From positions 310,001 through 374,000 of the forward strand of contig JAWZYV010015859.1 in NCBI GenBank assembly GCA_038373885.1: a stretch of DNA of 64,000 bases, in the 5' to 3' direction. The notes beneath the pieces were generated by a model. The model made no database searches and was not told where the DNA came from. It was given only the letters and a program-made list of their open reading frames with translations. This document shows, one piece after another, positions 23,691 to 34,540 of the stretch; within the stretch, counting starts at the first letter, position 1, and each line of letters starts with the position of its first letter. This stretch comes from Cheiracanthium punctorium (Eukaryota > Arthropoda > Arachnida > Araneae > Cheiracanthiidae). Both the position numbers and the translations under genes were made by a program.

Positions 23691-23966
23691 CAGTGCTACT
23701 TTTTTAAATTTCAGTTCATGTGAAAATTTACAATTTTTTTAAAAACTTCCTTAATCCATAGTGTATTTCTAGCTCTGGGGGGGGGGGGGCTGGAGCCTCA
23801 GAACCCCCCCCCCCGTGGATCCGCCACTGTATACAGTGCTACTTTTCTTAAATTTCAGTTCATGTGAAAAATTACAATTTTTTAAAGACTTCTTTAATCC
23901 ATAGTGTATTTCTAGCTCTGGGGGGGGGGCTCGAGCCCCCAGAGCCCCCCCGTGGATCCGCCACTG
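23691..23966. repeat. ~140-bp direct duplication at the insertion end
   Basis: Two consecutive copies (23691-23833 and 23834-23966) start CAGTGCTACTTTT and end GTGGATCCGCCACTG. Each carries a G run, a C run and CTAGCTCTGGGGGG. An inverted third copy lies at 28434-28560. The terminal repeat of the large insertion is therefore doubled. Confidence 0.88.
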
Positions 23967-23974
23967 GTCGCCAT

Positions 23975-24161
23975 CCACTGGAGTTAAAAATCCGGCTAAG
24001 GCGAAGCAGTTTTTGAGCGTTTTCGGCAAAACATTTTACCAAGCCATCATGATGAAATTCATAGCTTCAAAGACGTCAATGTTTATATTTTCGGTCTAAT
24101 CTGGCGATAGCCGTTTTCACCAGTAGTTTTCGATAATGTTGTTTTAGGCATTATTGATTTA
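23975..24161 (-). pseudogene. Tigger-like transposase, middle part (fragment 2 of 3)
   Basis: The - strand reads VFEAMNFIMMAW, then PKTLKNCFALAGFLTPVDGD, matching the Tigger segment around AW-x-NV-x-x-x-TI-x-NCF-x-x-AGF. Just upstream another frame gives CLKQHYRKLLVKTAIARLDR. One stop and a frameshift break it. Its 3' edge is the 8-bp TSD of the 19017-23966 insertion, and its 5' edge abuts the long-arm insertion 24162-28057. Confidence 0.75.
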
Positions 24162-24770
24162 GGTATCATTTCGCCGCGGAGGATGGGTGTGGAAAAGATC
24201 CCTTGTTGGTTATCCATTTCCCGGGGTCGGAATAAACGAGCCGATAACAGAAACACCCATTTTCACCCACACACGAAACGGACTTAAGCAAAAGATTCTC
24301 TCAGCTTTTCCTCCCTTTCCCCGCATTTTGCATGTGGTTTCAAGTGAAATAGAAATAATACATTGCAATAATGGGAAAAAAGATCATGCACATCAAAATT
24401 TGTCATGCAGGGGCTTTTATAAGCTTTTTTTTTTTTTTTTTTTTTTTTTTAACAGAATACATCGATTAGTTCGAGAACTGTTCCTTTAAAATATCAGATT
24501 TCTTTTATTATTAGATAGGCCACTTTTCAGTGTTTTGTAACTCATTGATCAATTTTTGAAATTTAAGAAAAATTTATTTGGCGTGAACCATAATTAATAT
24601 GCACAATATATCTATCGAAACATAATTTACGTTTCAGAGGCGTACACCGGACTTGGACAGGAGAACTGTACGTGATTTTAGCGTGTCAAATCCCATGTAG
24701 AATTTTTCATTTACGAAAAATCTGCCTTTATTTTCTTCGATTTTACCTAAAATAATTGAGAATATATATA

Positions 24771-25583
24771 CAGGGTTTTCCAAATTAAACTTCCCCAACT
24801 CAGAGGCCTGTGCAGGATGTTGTATGGGTCATAAAGTGATGAAATTTTGAAAACAGACATTAAGATCACGCGTTCGTGATTAATTAAAAAAAATTATTAG
24901 TAGAAGTTGCCGATAGGTGGCGCTGTAACACTAGTAATTTGCATATTGCACGAACGTGATTTGCAAAAATAAAGCTTCTGCACCACGTATCCAAAAGACG
25001 AGCCCTACAAAAGTGAAAGACAGGCGCTGCACAGGCAGTTGCTTCCAGCTCGCTGATGCACAATGACGATTTTGAAAGACAAAACTCTGTTAGTGAAACT
25101 TTCTACCAGAATGACGAGAACTCCTGTGCTGCGATCAGAGCATTCCGTCGGCTGAAGAACTTACGCCGAGGACCAATGACACCACGCGCTTTACGAGACA
25201 ATATGAAGAAGTTCGAAAGAACCGGACGCTGGGAATTTCACCAGGTAGAGGACGACATGTTGTGGATTCTGCACGCGTACAAGACGTTGCTTTGGCGGTC
25301 GTGGACGCCACTAGCCAATCGCCACATGGAGTTGTTAGTGTGCCAACTGTTTCTCGTGCTGTTGATATGCCCTATTCGACCTCGGCACACATATAGAACA
25401 TCTGTAGAACGTCTTGTTATCTGCAGCGCCACCTATTGGCAACTTCTTGTACTAACATTTTTTTTTTAATAAATCACGAGCGCATGATCTGAAGTGTCTG
25501 TTTTCAAAATTTCATCACATTATGACCCATACAACATCCTGCACAGGCGTCTGAGTTGGGGAAGTTTAATTTGGACAACCCTG
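24771..25583 (+). mobile_element. Tc1/mariner deletion derivative with ~160-bp TIRs
   Basis: 813 bp between TA dinucleotides (24769-24770, 25584-25585). The left arm starts CAGGGTTTTCCAAATTAAAC and the right arm ends GTTTAATTTGGACAACCCTG. Inverted similarity extends about 160 bases to AGGTGGCGCTG versus CAGCGCCACCT. The interior retains the N-terminal part of a transposase. Confidence 0.9.
25056..25469 (+). pseudogene. Tc1/mariner-type transposase N-terminus, frameshifted
   Basis: The frame reads NDENSCAAIRAFRRLKNLRR then MTPRALRDNMKKFERTGRWE, a helix-turn-helix region of the kind found at the start of arthropod Tc1/mariner transposases (often annotated DUF4817). Near 25240 the family reading moves to another frame, which continues DVALAVVDATSQSPHGVVSV and VSRAVDMPYSTS. 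The DDE catalytic domain is absent. Non-functional. Confidence 0.8.
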
Positions 25584-25716
25584 TATAATATAAAACAGCA
25601 AAACTTACGTAGTATGGATATCCTATTAATCCTTTGAGCAAGTGATAACGCATATCAAAAATAACAATTTTAAAAAAAGGACTAAAAATGGAAACAATAG
25701 GCCACACACATATATA

Positions 25717-26421
25717 CAGTCGTCTCTCGAAGTCGGCTGGACCGGCAAAAATATTCGATATAACAGAAATTCGAGCTATCGAAAATCGCACATAATATCT
25801 TATTCAGGGGTATGTTTTTACCGTGTTTAACACACGGTAAAAATATATAACCCTGAATATATTATCAAATCAAACTCTATGAAGCAAAATATTTCTACTT
25901 TTCTGATGACAAGTGAGTAATTTGATCGTTAGTAATAATGTTAGAAGAATCAAAGCGGTAACAAGGTGGAACACGGGGGTCCCCCCCCCCCGGAATTTTG
26001 TTAACAAAATGATAATGATGAAGTGATTTTGTGAAAAATTTGGCTTTTTTTACCGTTTGGTACCCCTCCAAAATTTATTTCTGTGTTCGGCCCCGAGAAG
26101 AATTAATAGATAATACACAGGATCAAACATTAATTGACAAATTTATTTAAGATAGGGTTACTAGATAATTTTTCACAATTACATTTTTTAGTTTCGATTT
26201 CATGTTATACTTATCATTATTTTTATACAAAGCATTAAAGACATCTTCCGGCAAGTTAACACGACTTGCAAATTTCTAAGTAACTGTAAAAATCGAGATA
26301 AGCGGAATGATAGATTTGTATCTTCGAGTTAAATTTACATTAGGTCAATTTGGGGCTGTAAAAAACTTGGAGATTATTAGAAAATCGAGATAAACGAAGT
26401 CGAGATATCGAGATTCAATTG
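25717..26421. mobile_element. 705-bp Tigger-type MITE
   Basis: TA-flanked. Ends CAGTCGTCTCTCGAAGTCGG and CGAGATATCGAGATTCAATTG are imperfect inverted repeats, with further ATCGAGATAA-type subterminal copies. This is a typical pogo/Tigger terminal structure. The interior is non-coding AT-rich DNA, including the quasi-palindrome 25799-25860 and a C10-type run near 25980. Confidence 0.78.
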
Positions 26422-28067
26422 TATATATAAAGTTCACATCCGAAAACACGAATTTAAACACATATTTTATGTATAAGTTTCCCCAACCATTACTTAGCTT
26501 AAACCTGTTTTGCTAAAATTTAATGATTAAAAAAAAAAAAAAAAATTCACCTAACTTATAATACAAAGCTTATCTCTTGAAAGAAATATATATTTCCTAT
26601 ATGGGCTTTGATATCTGAATGGCATAATGTTGAGAAATTTTTCCCAACAATTATTTAGTGCTGTTTACCTTCTCTAAAGCGATGTATAAAGAAAATGTTT
26701 TTAGGAAGTCGACACCAACAAACACGAATTAAAATATAAAATTTTGAACAAATTTTAGGAAGTTTTGTCCTGTTTCACCCACCTTTTGCAAGTGTATTGT
26801 TTTTACACAATTACAGCATAATTTTGCGCCCAGCAACTGTCTGGAGTTTAGGCCGGTTTTCTCCAGATGTAACCTGAATACGTCAGAAACCCTTGAAAAG
26901 TCCGCCGCTCAAGGCGTAACTCCCTAGGCAGATACCCTCGTATAAATTTTCACTTAAAATAATTTGATTTGTTCATTTCCTGAAAAGCCATTCAAAGATA
27001 ATTTACCCCACTGGTTATAGTTACCGATTTTTTTTTTTTTTTTTTTTCAGCACTAGGGTGCTATTTCGCTCAAGTCCAGCTTTTTGTGTACGCGATCTTC
27101 TAGACAGGTTTTGTAGACATGAACTTATGAACTTTTCAAATGTGTTTGCCAGATAATGTGCAGGGAAGGGCATTAATCAAATGTTGAAAGTTGCACAAGA
27201 ATTGCAATTTTTGATAACTCATCGCTAAGTTTGGTGCCAAAACGCGACAATTTATGCATAAAGAGAGAGTATAGTTAGAAAATGTCTGCGAAGATTGTAC
27301 AGTAGTTTTAGTAGGCGATTTTAATATAGATTTCAATTCCGAAGAAGTTTTTTATGGAATAGAAACGACAAATGCGGTACAGTCATAGATTATGATACAC
27401 TTTCTAAATGATACATCTGCTTGCTTACAAAACTGTAGTATTTTTCTACCAAATTCATTAAACTTTTGTCATATGTTTTAGTTAGGTTATTAGTTTACTT
27501 TTTAATCACATAACTTTACAAAAAGTCATGTTAACAACACCATGATCTAAAAATCTGTAATATGCTTATTTATTGATCCTGGCGTAATAATCTACTGTGT
27601 TTTGCATTTTATATACAACTTAAAATACTTTGAAAGACATTAAAAACTGTTTATAATGTTATGTTCTACGAGCTTCTGCACATAAGGGAGCATAAGTAAA
27701 GGTAAGTATTACCTGATGCCGAGTAATATATAATGAATATGATGTATAATCGATACACATAAGGATTTTGCGAGACGATGTATTCTGTTAAAAAAAAATA
27801 GCTTATAAAAGCCCCTGCATAATACATTTTGAGGTTACATTATTGCAATGTATTATTTCTTTCTATTTTACTTGAAACCACATGCAAAAAGTGGGGAAAG
27901 GGCAGTAAAGCTGAGAGAATCTTTTCCCCAAGTCCATTTTGTGTGTTTGTGAAAATGGCAGTCTCCCGTATCTGCTCGTTTATTCCGAACCCAGGAAATG
28001 GACAACCAACAAGGGGTCTTTTCCACGCCCTTCCTCCATGGCGAAATGATATATACCCCTTTTTATT

Positions 28068-28341
28068 TGCTGGTGTAATTTACAGGGAAGAACATGATAG
28101 TTATATTTTTTAGAAAGTCTTTATTAGGTGGGTGAGCTGGTCACTAATCAATGAAAATGATGATTTGTCGTTTCAGTTTTCGCATTTTATCATCTAATTC
28201 TTTTAAACAATCGACTGAGAAAGCCATGGTCATCCAAGACTTCTTATTGGCTAGGTACTCTGCTGGTAACATTTTCACATTTTTGAAGCAGCGAGGCTTT
28301 TTAATTTCCCAATTACCAAAGGAAGTAATTTTTCGAACCAT
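28068..28341 (-). pseudogene. Tigger-like transposase, DDE part (fragment 1 of 3)
   Basis: The - strand reads GNWEIKKPRCFKNVKMLPAE and KKSWMTMAFS, then IIIFID followed by two stop codons where the family has DNCPAH. It continues PAHPPNKDFLKN and MFFPVNYTSK. The first Asp (in FID) and PAHP flank mark the DDE_1 catalytic region of pogo/Tigger transposases. The coding sequence ends at the edge of the 24162-28057 insertion and resumes at 24161. The N-terminal part is missing upstream of 28341. Confidence 0.82.
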
Positions 28342-28433
28342 CTTGCACTAGCACACAGCAACACTACTGTCAAAAGAGCCTGACTAACACATTCGGAGGC
28401 CCTAGGTCAAGCACTCTTTAGGTGTCCCTATAC

Positions 28434-28740
28434 CAGTGGCGGATGCAAGGGGGGGGGAACTCCCCCAGACCTAGATATACTATGGATTAGGGAAGTTTAA
28501 AAAAAAAAATTCTTGCAAATTTTCACATGAACTGAAAATTTAAAAAGTTGCAGTGTATATACAATTGACTCGTTGTTTAACGATGATCTCTTTTTAAAGA
28601 TTTCAAAGTCCCCTCCAACGTAAAAAAATTCAGTTTAAAGAGGACGTTGTTTCTGTTTGACTTTTTTTTTTTTTTTTTTTTTTAACATGATAAATTTTTC
28701 TTTTTCAACGTATCTGCAGCAGGAATTTTTAAGCTTGGTT
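28434..28740 (+). repeat. Inverted copy of the composite end at 23560-23966
   Basis: Starts CAGTGGCGGATGCAAGG (compare CAGTGGCGGATCC), then runs collinearly with the reverse complement of 23560-23966 through TTTTCACATGAACTGAAAAT to a TA-flanked Tigger end (CAATTGACTCGTTG) and a poly-T tract. The opposite terminus was not found. It may be the end of a second copy of the same composite element. Confidence 0.65.
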
Positions 28741-28799
28741 TCAATAACAGACCCGGATTTTCCAGGGTCTTTTGGTTATGCGTTCATATAGATAACTAG

Positions 28800-30280
28800 C
28801 TGAAGTACCCGTCCTCGACGGGTTAGTGAATGCAAATTTCCAAAAAGCAAGAACTTTCGTCAGCATTGTAGGAGTACACAGAATGGATGTAGTATGTTGC
28901 CAAAGTAAAGAAAGCGAAGTTATAATTTTTATGTATTGTTAAAATATTACAGGTTAGAGAGTAACTAAGTAATATCATTTCATTCGCCTTAGTCGTAATT
29001 ATGTGATGCACGAAAGAATGTTTACACATATTGAAATAATTTTCGCAAAATCTCAAAATTTAATCAACATTTTTGAAAAATTTGAAGCCTAGAATTTAAG
29101 CTGAGTGACAACCTATCATGTCACCCTAATTCGTTTCATTCCCTCCAGTCTTTATTTCGTGATGCTGGAACAAATTTTCAGCATTTAAAAACGATTTTCG
29201 CAAAATCTCAGAATGTAATAAAAATATTTTTAAAATTCTCAACGCCTATAAATTAAGATTAGCAACTACCTATCCTATCACTCAATTTCGTATCATTCGT
29301 ATCAGTCGTTATTACGTGATGTTTGAAGAAATATAAACGTATTTTGAGAGAATTTTCACAAAATCTTAAAATCTAATAAAAATGTTTAAAAAATTGGACT
29401 CCTATAGTTTATGTTGAGCAACCACCTATCGTGTGACCAAATTTCATATCATTCGTTTTAGTCGTTTTTACATAATGCGGGAACAAAGATTCACTCAGTT
29501 TTAAACGATTTTTAGAAAATCTCGAAATCTGGTCGATTTTTTTTAATTATATGCTTATAGTTTAAGGTGAGTGACCACCTATCATTTCACCAAATATCAT
29601 TTTTTCACCTTTGCAGTTATTACGTGATGTGCGAGCACAAATTTACGCAGTTTGAAATGATTTTCGCAAAATTTCAAAATCTAATCAAGATTTTTTAAAA
29701 ATTGGTCGCCTATGTTTTAAGTTGAGTGACCACCTATCATGACACCCAATTTCATATCATTCGCTTCAGTCGTTTTTGCGTGATGCTTGAACACAAATTT
29801 ACGCAGTTTGAAACGATTTTCGCAAAATCTGAAAAATCTAACCAAAATTTTTTAAAAATTGGACGCCTATGTTTTAAGTTGAGTGACCACCTATCATGAC
29901 AACCAATTTCATATCATTCGCTTCAGTCGTTTTTGCGTGATGCTTGAACACAAATTTACGCAGTTTGAAACGATTTTCGCAAAATCTGAAAATCTAATCA
30001 AGATTTTTTAAAAATTGGACGCCTATGTTTTAAGTTGAGTGACCACCTATCATGACACCCAATTTCATATCATTCGCTTCAGTCGTTTTTGCGTGATGCT
30101 TGAACACAAATTTACGCAGTTTGAAACGCTTTTCGCAAAATCTGAAAATCCAATCAAGATTTTTTTAAAATTCGGCGCCTATGTTTTAAGTTGAGTGACC
30201 ACCTATCATGACACCCAATTTCATACCATTCGCTTGAGTCGTTTTTACGTGATGCTTAAACAAAAAAAAGCGTCACGGAC
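28800..30280. repeat. ~156-bp tandem array, about 9 units
   Basis: The motif GAGTGACCACCTATCATG recurs near 29103, 29259 (degenerate), 29416, 29569, 29723, 29881, 30037 and 30193, a period of 153-158 bp. Each unit also carries CAGTCGTTTTTGCGTGATGC and GCAGTTTGAAACGATTTTCG. The last four units are nearly identical, while the leftmost are diverged. It is preceded by CTAGCTGAAGTACCCGTC and followed by GACAGAATGACAGACAGAC, motifs that often bound this repeat type in arthropods. Confidence 0.92.
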
Positions 30281-30410
30281 AGAATGACAGACAGACAAAC
30301 TTTTTTTTTGAGGGTCGCATCGGATTCCCGGGTGCTTGAAACGGATAGAAATCGCAAAATTTTTGAATTCCAAGAAATGTACAGACAAAAGTCTAATTTT
30401 ATTTATATAG

Positions 30411-30914
30411 ATGCATGGCAGGCTCATTCTAGTGCGAAAACGAGGTCAGCAGAGCAAAATGACATCAAAGCAAAAGCATCTTACGCTACACGAACAGGGA
30501 AAAAGGCATTGGGGAATGTCAAATGTGCAATTCTCAAGAAAACTTTATGAAGCCTACAGAACTGATAAAATTGCTGAACTTCACAGTCATGCTAATCTTC
30601 GACTACCTCCACACCATTGCAAACTAAATCCCACTGAACTTGTGTTGAGTCAAGTTAAGGGACATGTCACAGCAGAAAATCACACATTTAAAATGGGGGA
30701 AGTTATGAAGCTTACTCTTGAAGGCATTGAAAAACCGGCATCTTCATGGGTTACATGTGTCGAGCATGTCATCGAGAAAGAAAAAAGAATGTGGCTTTTA
30801 GACGACTTAGCCAAAACCACCATTGAAGCCGTTCAGTTTGATGTAAGTGATTCCAATGATTCTGACTCCGATATTAACAGTAACCTTAGCGGAATAGATA
30901 CCTTAAATTCTTAG
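30411..30914 (+). pseudogene. Chimeric transposase ORF: Tigger-like start, Tc1-like (DDE_3) end
   Basis: A 167-codon intact frame. Residues about 17-45 (KHLTLHEQGKRHWGMSNVQF) match, with a deletion, the Tigger N-terminal fragment at 23366-23688. From about residue 50 it reads AELHSHANLRLPPHHC then KLNPTELVLSQVKGHV, the C-terminal catalytic block of Tc1/IS630-type transposases, with the final Glu of the triad in NPTEL. The tail EAVQFDVSDSNDSDSDIN is acidic. The first two catalytic Asp residues are absent, so it cannot be an active transposase. It may be a fusion remnant rather than an expressed gene. Confidence 0.65.
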
Positions 30915-30921
30915 AAATCAG

Positions 30922-31010
30922 TACCTTTTCAGGACTAAAAATATACCTTTCAGGGCTAAAAATAGACCTTTTCAGGCCTAAAAACAGACCTTTTAAGGTC
31001 TAAAACCCCT
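30922..31010. repeat. Short ~26-bp minisatellite
   Basis: Three to four copies of a unit close to CCTTTTCAGGCCTAAAAACAGA, directly after the 30411-30914 stop codon. Confidence 0.8.
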
Positions 31011-31401
31011 CTTGGGGCAAGATAATATAAAAATAGAATTATTGAAAACACACCTTAATAACATTTGCCTAATATGCAAAGTTTTCACATTTGCGTGTCA
31101 AGGACTCCCGAAGTTGTGCACATGGTTGCTTCCCAACATGTGTTTTTGAATGTGTTGCCGTGGTTATGGGCAAACGCAAACACGTTGGGCCATTGAGGGA
31201 GCATTTAAAGACTCATGTCTGGAAGCCACGATAGACATAGAAGAATCTCTGTTATTGCACCTTTGAAACGATAGCAGAAAATAGATTAGAGCAAATAAGA
31301 TACCAAAATAGTTATTTTTATTCTCTATCCTTAAAACCTGAGTTTCTGATTTTAACCTCTAAGAACTCTATAAATGTTATTTGTTTATGATTCATCTCGT
31401 A

Positions 31402-31741
31402 CAGTAGAACTTTTCAAATCTGGTCTTCTAAACTCTGGAATTTCTATAACCCAGATGAAATCAGGCCTTAAGGTAGCAATAATAAGTAGTAGTTTAACCA
31501 AAATATTTTTTAAAATTTAGTAGCCATATTAAATTATTTCTGATCTGTAAATTCTTCAATAAATGTGTTTTAATTTATATATTTTTTGTTTTATTCAAAA
31601 AACTTATTCCTTTAAAAAAAAAAAAAAAAAAGAGCTTTACCTAAATATTAGAAATTTTTAAACATTAATTATTATTACAGGATTTCTATAATCCAGAATC
31701 TTTATAGTCCCACAGATTCCGGATTAGAGAAAATTTTACTA
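31402..31741. mobile_element. Probable Tigger-derived MITE
   Basis: TA-flanked. The left end CAGTAGAACTTTTCAAATC and right end GAGAAAATTTTACTA are imperfect inverted repeats, with mirrored internal motifs TTTCTATAACCCAGA and TCTATAATCCAGAATC. It includes an A tract near 31613. Non-coding. Confidence 0.5.
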
Positions 31742-31841
31742 TATTAATTTTGTTTTCATTAACAAAATGTCTTCCAAGTGCACTTAAAATAGGCCTTATT
31801 GAAAGTCTCTAAATGCCAGGGTCTTTTCAGCTGTATGTACA

Positions 31842-32212
31842 CAGGAGTGGGTGCAGACCAAAATTGGGTCCGTTTCACGGCCCTTTCATAAAATTACAAT
31901 CTATTAAAGCGGCCCCTTAAAAAAAATACAATCTATTAAAACAGCCCCTTCACAAAATTACAATCAATTAGAACAGCCCCTTCACAATAATACAATCAAT
32001 TAAAACAGCCTTTCATTGACATTTTACCCTACATTTTAATCTGTTTTATCAAATATTTTAACAAAAAAAAGTGACTTTTATTTAAAAAAAAAAATTGTAT
32101 GAATATTCACTAAAATAAGTGTTGAATTGCACAAAATTAGTATTGAAATTCACAAAAATAAGCAATTTCCACAAAAATGGGACCATGGAAAAAATTCCTG
32201 GACTGACTCCTA
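31842..32212. mobile_element. MITE with 5-bp TSD and internal minisatellite
   Basis: The left end CAGGAGTGGGTGCAGACC and right end GGACTGACTCCTA are imperfect inverted repeats, flanked on each side by GTACA (31837-31841 and 32213-32217). Inside, about four copies of a 33-35-bp unit (AATTACAATCAATTAGAACA type) lie at 31890-32015. The ends resemble those of 54522-57385, which also shows a 5-bp duplication. Confidence 0.65.
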
Positions 32213-32217
32213 GTACA

Positions 32218-34540
32218 AGGTGGGCACACCACGCAGGTGGCCAAAATTAACTCAGCTTTTTTGTTTGAAACCTGTTAAGTAAAGTATATAAATATATATA
32301 CCTTACTTAACGTTATTCCATAAGAGTTCGACCCTGTTCTGTGGATGCAACTAATATATTTTTATGCCATTTGATAAAGAAATAAAATAAAAATAATATA
32401 ATGCTATATGGTATACGGGAAAAAAAAGCATGCAAATACTTCTTGAGAATTCTTTCAACATTTTTATGCGAGCCAAGATATATTTTGCCCCAAATTTACA
32501 TAAACCAAAATAATGTGGTCATGGACAAATTTGACAATGTGTTATTTTAATTGTTTCATGGGGCTGCTCTTATGAAAGCACATCATACACATGTTTATCT
32601 TCAGCATTACAATAAATACACCATAATAGAACAGAATTTTTTTTTTTTTTTGTGAGTCATTATAGCACTCTCAAACCTGACTGCCTGTGTAGAAGAAAAG
32701 AAAGGTCGAAGGTGACTGGGCGACTGACCGGAAACAGCTCATCGGGAAAAATTTTTTGCAGAGTCGAGCTATCTCTCTTGATTAAATGCCAAATGTGGCT
32801 TCCCTTGTGTTGCTGACAGCCAAATACTTGGACAATGAGAAATGAGTGTCGGAGCATTACATGCAGAGAGGAGTGAAATGCCCCTCTAGCATTCCACTCC
32901 ACAATCAGATTAGGCTTGCCCCCGTGTATACCTATTTTTTGAAATTATATTTTCGCTTCATAAATTTCCAAATTTCACCCAAATTTGAAAATGACACAAA
33001 AAAGATTTTATTTGATTAAATTCATTTGATAATTAAAAATAACCTACAAACGCACACCATTTTCACTTTTGAATCCCTACTCTGGAATTTATTAGTAGAT
33101 TGACTCGTTAAGTCTTAAATTATCAATAATTTCATACAGTAGCATTGATCTATAGAGTCTTCAAGTAAACTAAACCTGTCAATTTCACGAGTTTAAGGGG
33201 ACAGATTACCCCAAATTTGGTCAAAAAATCGATTTCCTTTTTTAACTATTAAATGAAAGTCTGTTATATTATGGATATTTCGACACCTCATTTTTAATCA
33301 TACACCATTAATATCACAAGATATTGTAAATTTTGTTAATTCACTCAATGCAATTTCATTGGCAAACTCTTTAAATGTCTTTTCTCCATGTTCACATTTT
33401 CTTCAATTTCATGCTTTAAAAATGCTAAGGCTTTTTTTGTACTTGATATAAAGATTTAAAAGTACATGTTCTTTATTATATTAATGATAAATCTGTGCAA
33501 GGAATTGGCCTTCAGTTTTTTTCTTTTACAGAAATCGTTTGAAGATATGTTACTTTTTAAGGCTTTACACTATATATATATATATCAGTAGAAAAACTAA
33601 ATTAGACGTAACATTAGATCTTCTAAAAATCCATGCAGTCTTGTGTAATATATATTTCAAAATCTTTGTAAAAAAAGGAAAAAATTGGACAAAATCTTTA
33701 TTTTTAAAAAAATAGTAGAAGTTTTTAAAAATCAATTTTAATTTTATTTTTTAATTAGTTAAATGTGCAGCTAAAAATTTTATTTTTTTCAAAATGTACA
33801 TTTAGTTAAACATTAAAATGCATTCAGTTCACTTTGAGTTTTAAATGAAGGAATATTACTTACAAGAGGGCTGAGAAAATATAACATAAGAGCGCAATCA
33901 ACTAGTAACTTTTACAAAAAAAAAAAAGACTACATTTCAATGGTGCAGTGACTGAAATTTATTTGAAAAATATGTTTGGAACTACAGTTTCTTAACATGA
34001 CTTTTGCCCTAAGTAACTATTTGTGGTTTTAAAAAGGAATTTTTCATTAATTAAAAGACAAAATGCAAAAATTTAAAAATCTTAAAATTTTATATTTCAA
34101 TGCAAAATGGCATTTTTTTAACCTTGAAGGCAAATCTACCAATTTTGGAATAATTGGATGCAAATATCAAAAATAATGTAAAACAGAACAAGCATGGCAT
34201 AATTTCTGCGCAGATCTTGCAACCTCATAGGAGTGTAAAAGCCATTGAGAAATGTCCGTTTTTTTGTGAGAGATGAAGGGGGCAAATTCACATCCTTACA
34301 GGAGGAGAGGGAAGAGAAGGGAGAAAAATATTTTTATTTTAGTGAAAACTTGAAAATTTTAGTTGGAAGAACTTTACACATCAAGAATTAAAGGGTGTGT
34401 TATAAGAGCATCAGGAGTTTTGTAGGAGCAAATGAATTCTGAACTAGATAAGAATTGATCATTTTTTTTTCAGGTATTACTGATAAAGACATGCTTGTTC
34501 TTATGCATCATGGTAACATTATTCTATTTTTTTCTAAATG
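32218..34540. other. AT-rich intergenic DNA
   Basis: Mostly AT-rich without recognisable genes. A slightly GC-richer patch at 32660-32902 contains an 80-codon - strand frame with no domain I recognise. A poly-T tract precedes it near 32638. Confidence 0.4.

Larger units (their letters stand above)
19017..23966. mobile_element. 4,950-bp insertion with 8-bp TSD splitting Tigger
   Basis: The left end CAGGGGCGGATCC and right end GGATCCGCCACTG are inverted repeats directly flanked by the exact 8-bp duplication GTCGCCAT (19009-19016 and 23967-23974). Across the junction the Tigger reading frame on the - strand is continuous if one TSD copy is removed. CAG-starting TIRs plus an 8-bp TSD point to hAT-type mobility, although I found no transposase clearly belonging to it. 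The interior is itself composite: a pogo MITE, two SINE families, a hAT derivative, a Tigger 5' fragment and a terminal duplication. Confidence 0.85.
24162..28057. mobile_element. ~3.9 kb long-TIR insertion splitting Tigger
   Basis: The left arm (about 24164-24427) and right arm (about 27800-28057) are inverted repeats over about 260 bp. Outer ends share TATCATTTCGCC versus GGCGAAATGATA, and inner ends share GCAGGGGCTTTTATAAGC. Tigger coding sequence lies on both outer sides. I cannot define a clean TSD; the outermost bases differ by a small indel. The interior holds a mariner derivative, a Tigger MITE and AT-rich DNA with no recognised gene of its own. Confidence 0.72.

Noticed and set aside
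28800..30280. CRISPR-like periodic array
   Set aside because: Units of about 156 bp are repeats throughout with no unique spacers, and the DNA is eukaryotic.
32660..32902. 80-codon - strand frame
   Set aside because: No recognisable domain and no supporting splice sites; the base composition difference alone is not enough.
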